A stretch of DNA of 64,000 bases from the NCBI GenBank assembly GCA_002333145.1, contig DDBN01000081.1, positions 23,158 to 87,157 on the forward strand, given 5' to 3'. Of the stretch, positions 63,629 to 64,000 are shown piece after piece. Position 1 is the stretch's first letter. Each line of letters starts with the position of its first letter. The DNA is from Moraxellaceae bacterium UBA2031. GTDB taxonomy: Bacteria; Pseudomonadota; Gammaproteobacteria; Pseudomonadales; Moraxellaceae. The translations under genes and the position numbers were made by a program. The notes below the pieces were generated by a model. That model was not told where the DNA came from. It did not search any database and saw nothing but the letters and a program-made list of their open reading frames with translations.

Positions 63629-64000
63629 GCAGCCCCCTCAAACTGACAGGCAACAATCTCCCAAGGGTTGTCCTGCACCAATCGTAATGCAGCCTCCTCC
63701 CCAAGAAGCTCAATAGCCACTGCCAACCCATCAGCAAGCTCAGGCGGCCGGGCCTTCAAGTTATGCGCATCACTTGCAAGTACCGTTGCCCAGCCCTCTG
63801 CCACAATTTCTTTAGCGCGCTGCTCGGCAATCTCGCCAAAACGCCCCGATAATGATCCCGATGTCACTTGAAACAGACAGCCCATTTGCACAAACTCGTG
63901 CATCCGGGAGACATCACGCATGATGTCTTTATTCCGCTCAGGATGGGCAATCATCGGAATGATATTGCGCTGCAGCAGCCACTTCACCAGCTTATCGCTA
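63625..64000 (-). CDS. PHP-family capsular/exopolysaccharide tyrosine phosphatase, C-terminal part (5' end outside window)
   Basis: The last 125 or so residues of a CpsB/YwqE-type phosphatase: IIPMIAHPERN (metal-binding His), FQVTSGSLSGRFG, and VLASDAHNLKARPPEL (metal-binding Asp/His). Such enzymes dephosphorylate the tyrosine autokinase controlling polysaccharide export. The frame runs off the window edge, so the N-terminal metal site and the start are not visible. An exopolysaccharide cluster probably continues beyond 64 kb. Confidence 0.87.
   Translation of the reverse strand, partial: SDKLVKWLLQRNIIPMIAHPERNKDIMRDVSRMHEFVQMGCLFQVTSGSLSGRFGEIAEQRAKEIVAEGWATVLASDAHNLKARPPELADGLAVAIELLGEEAALRLVQDNPWEIVACQFEGAA

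Overview
This 64 kb window is a gammaproteobacterial chromosome segment. The evidence is the gene content, split pntA-1/pntA-2/pntB transhydrogenase genes, RF2 with a programmed frameshift, and gene order. As I recall the Pseudomonas aeruginosa map, these blocks match it closely: purM-purN-DUF3108; dcd-mrp-metG; lysS-prfB...recJ...thrC-hom-dsbC-xerD...rplS-trmD-rimM-rpsP-ffh-ypjD-corB...purT. An order Pseudomonadales organism (Pseudomonas or Moraxellaceae type) is the best guess; no search was run. Nearly everything is chromosomal housekeeping. I see no transposase, phage gene, integron or CRISPR array.

Layout. 1-2.0 kb: end of the purine genes purM/purN and a periplasmic DUF3108 protein. 2.1-6.4 kb: dcd, mrp, metG and a DksA-type zinc-finger protein. 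6.6-9.5 kb: proton-translocating transhydrogenase operon. 9.8-12.4 kb: a DMT exporter, a YidB-like protein and a putative solute-binding protein. 12.6-24.2 kb: a long minus-strand run for translation, amino-acid synthesis and DNA maintenance: lysS, prfB, a small membrane protein, recJ, thrC, hom, dsbC, xerD, rplS, trmD, rimM, rpsP. 24.4-26.8 kb: a second DMT exporter and ffh.

26.9-33.9 kb is the most accessory-looking part. A surface lipoprotein (IPT/TIG domain plus a probable seven-bladed beta-propeller) is followed, after a strong terminator, by a tight operon of YfiR-like periplasmic protein, hybrid histidine kinase and TonB-dependent receptor. The kinase's periplasmic sensor resembles the CHASE8 domain of YfiN, so this looks like a YfiR/YfiN-type switch rewired from a diguanylate cyclase to a phosphorelay and coupled to an outer-membrane receptor. 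The block sits between ffh and ypjD, which are neighbours in the Pseudomonas order I recall.

33.9-46.6 kb: ypjD, corB-like, purT, a gamma-carbonic anhydrase, two Nudix hydrolases, an SDR, dgt, a DUF2846-like lipoprotein, beta-carbonic anhydrase, arginase, an OmpA-family lipoprotein and SirB2. 46.75 kb: tRNA-Leu(UAG). 47-54.8 kb: a rhomboid protease overlapping a metallo-aminopeptidase, a DUF815 ATPase, an Old Yellow Enzyme divergent from an ArsR regulator and an MBL hydrolase, an acyltransferase, a TauE exporter and a small secreted protein. 54.9-61.8 kb: ppc, then a 7TM hybrid kinase with one dead receiver domain, divergent from a membrane protein whose GGDEF active site is degenerate but whose I-site is kept. 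62-64 kb: an Ala/Glu-rich lipoprotein, YchJ, and the edge of what looks like an exopolysaccharide locus.

Most starts were chosen from Shine-Dalgarno spacing and family length. All domain calls come from reading motifs by eye, without a database search.
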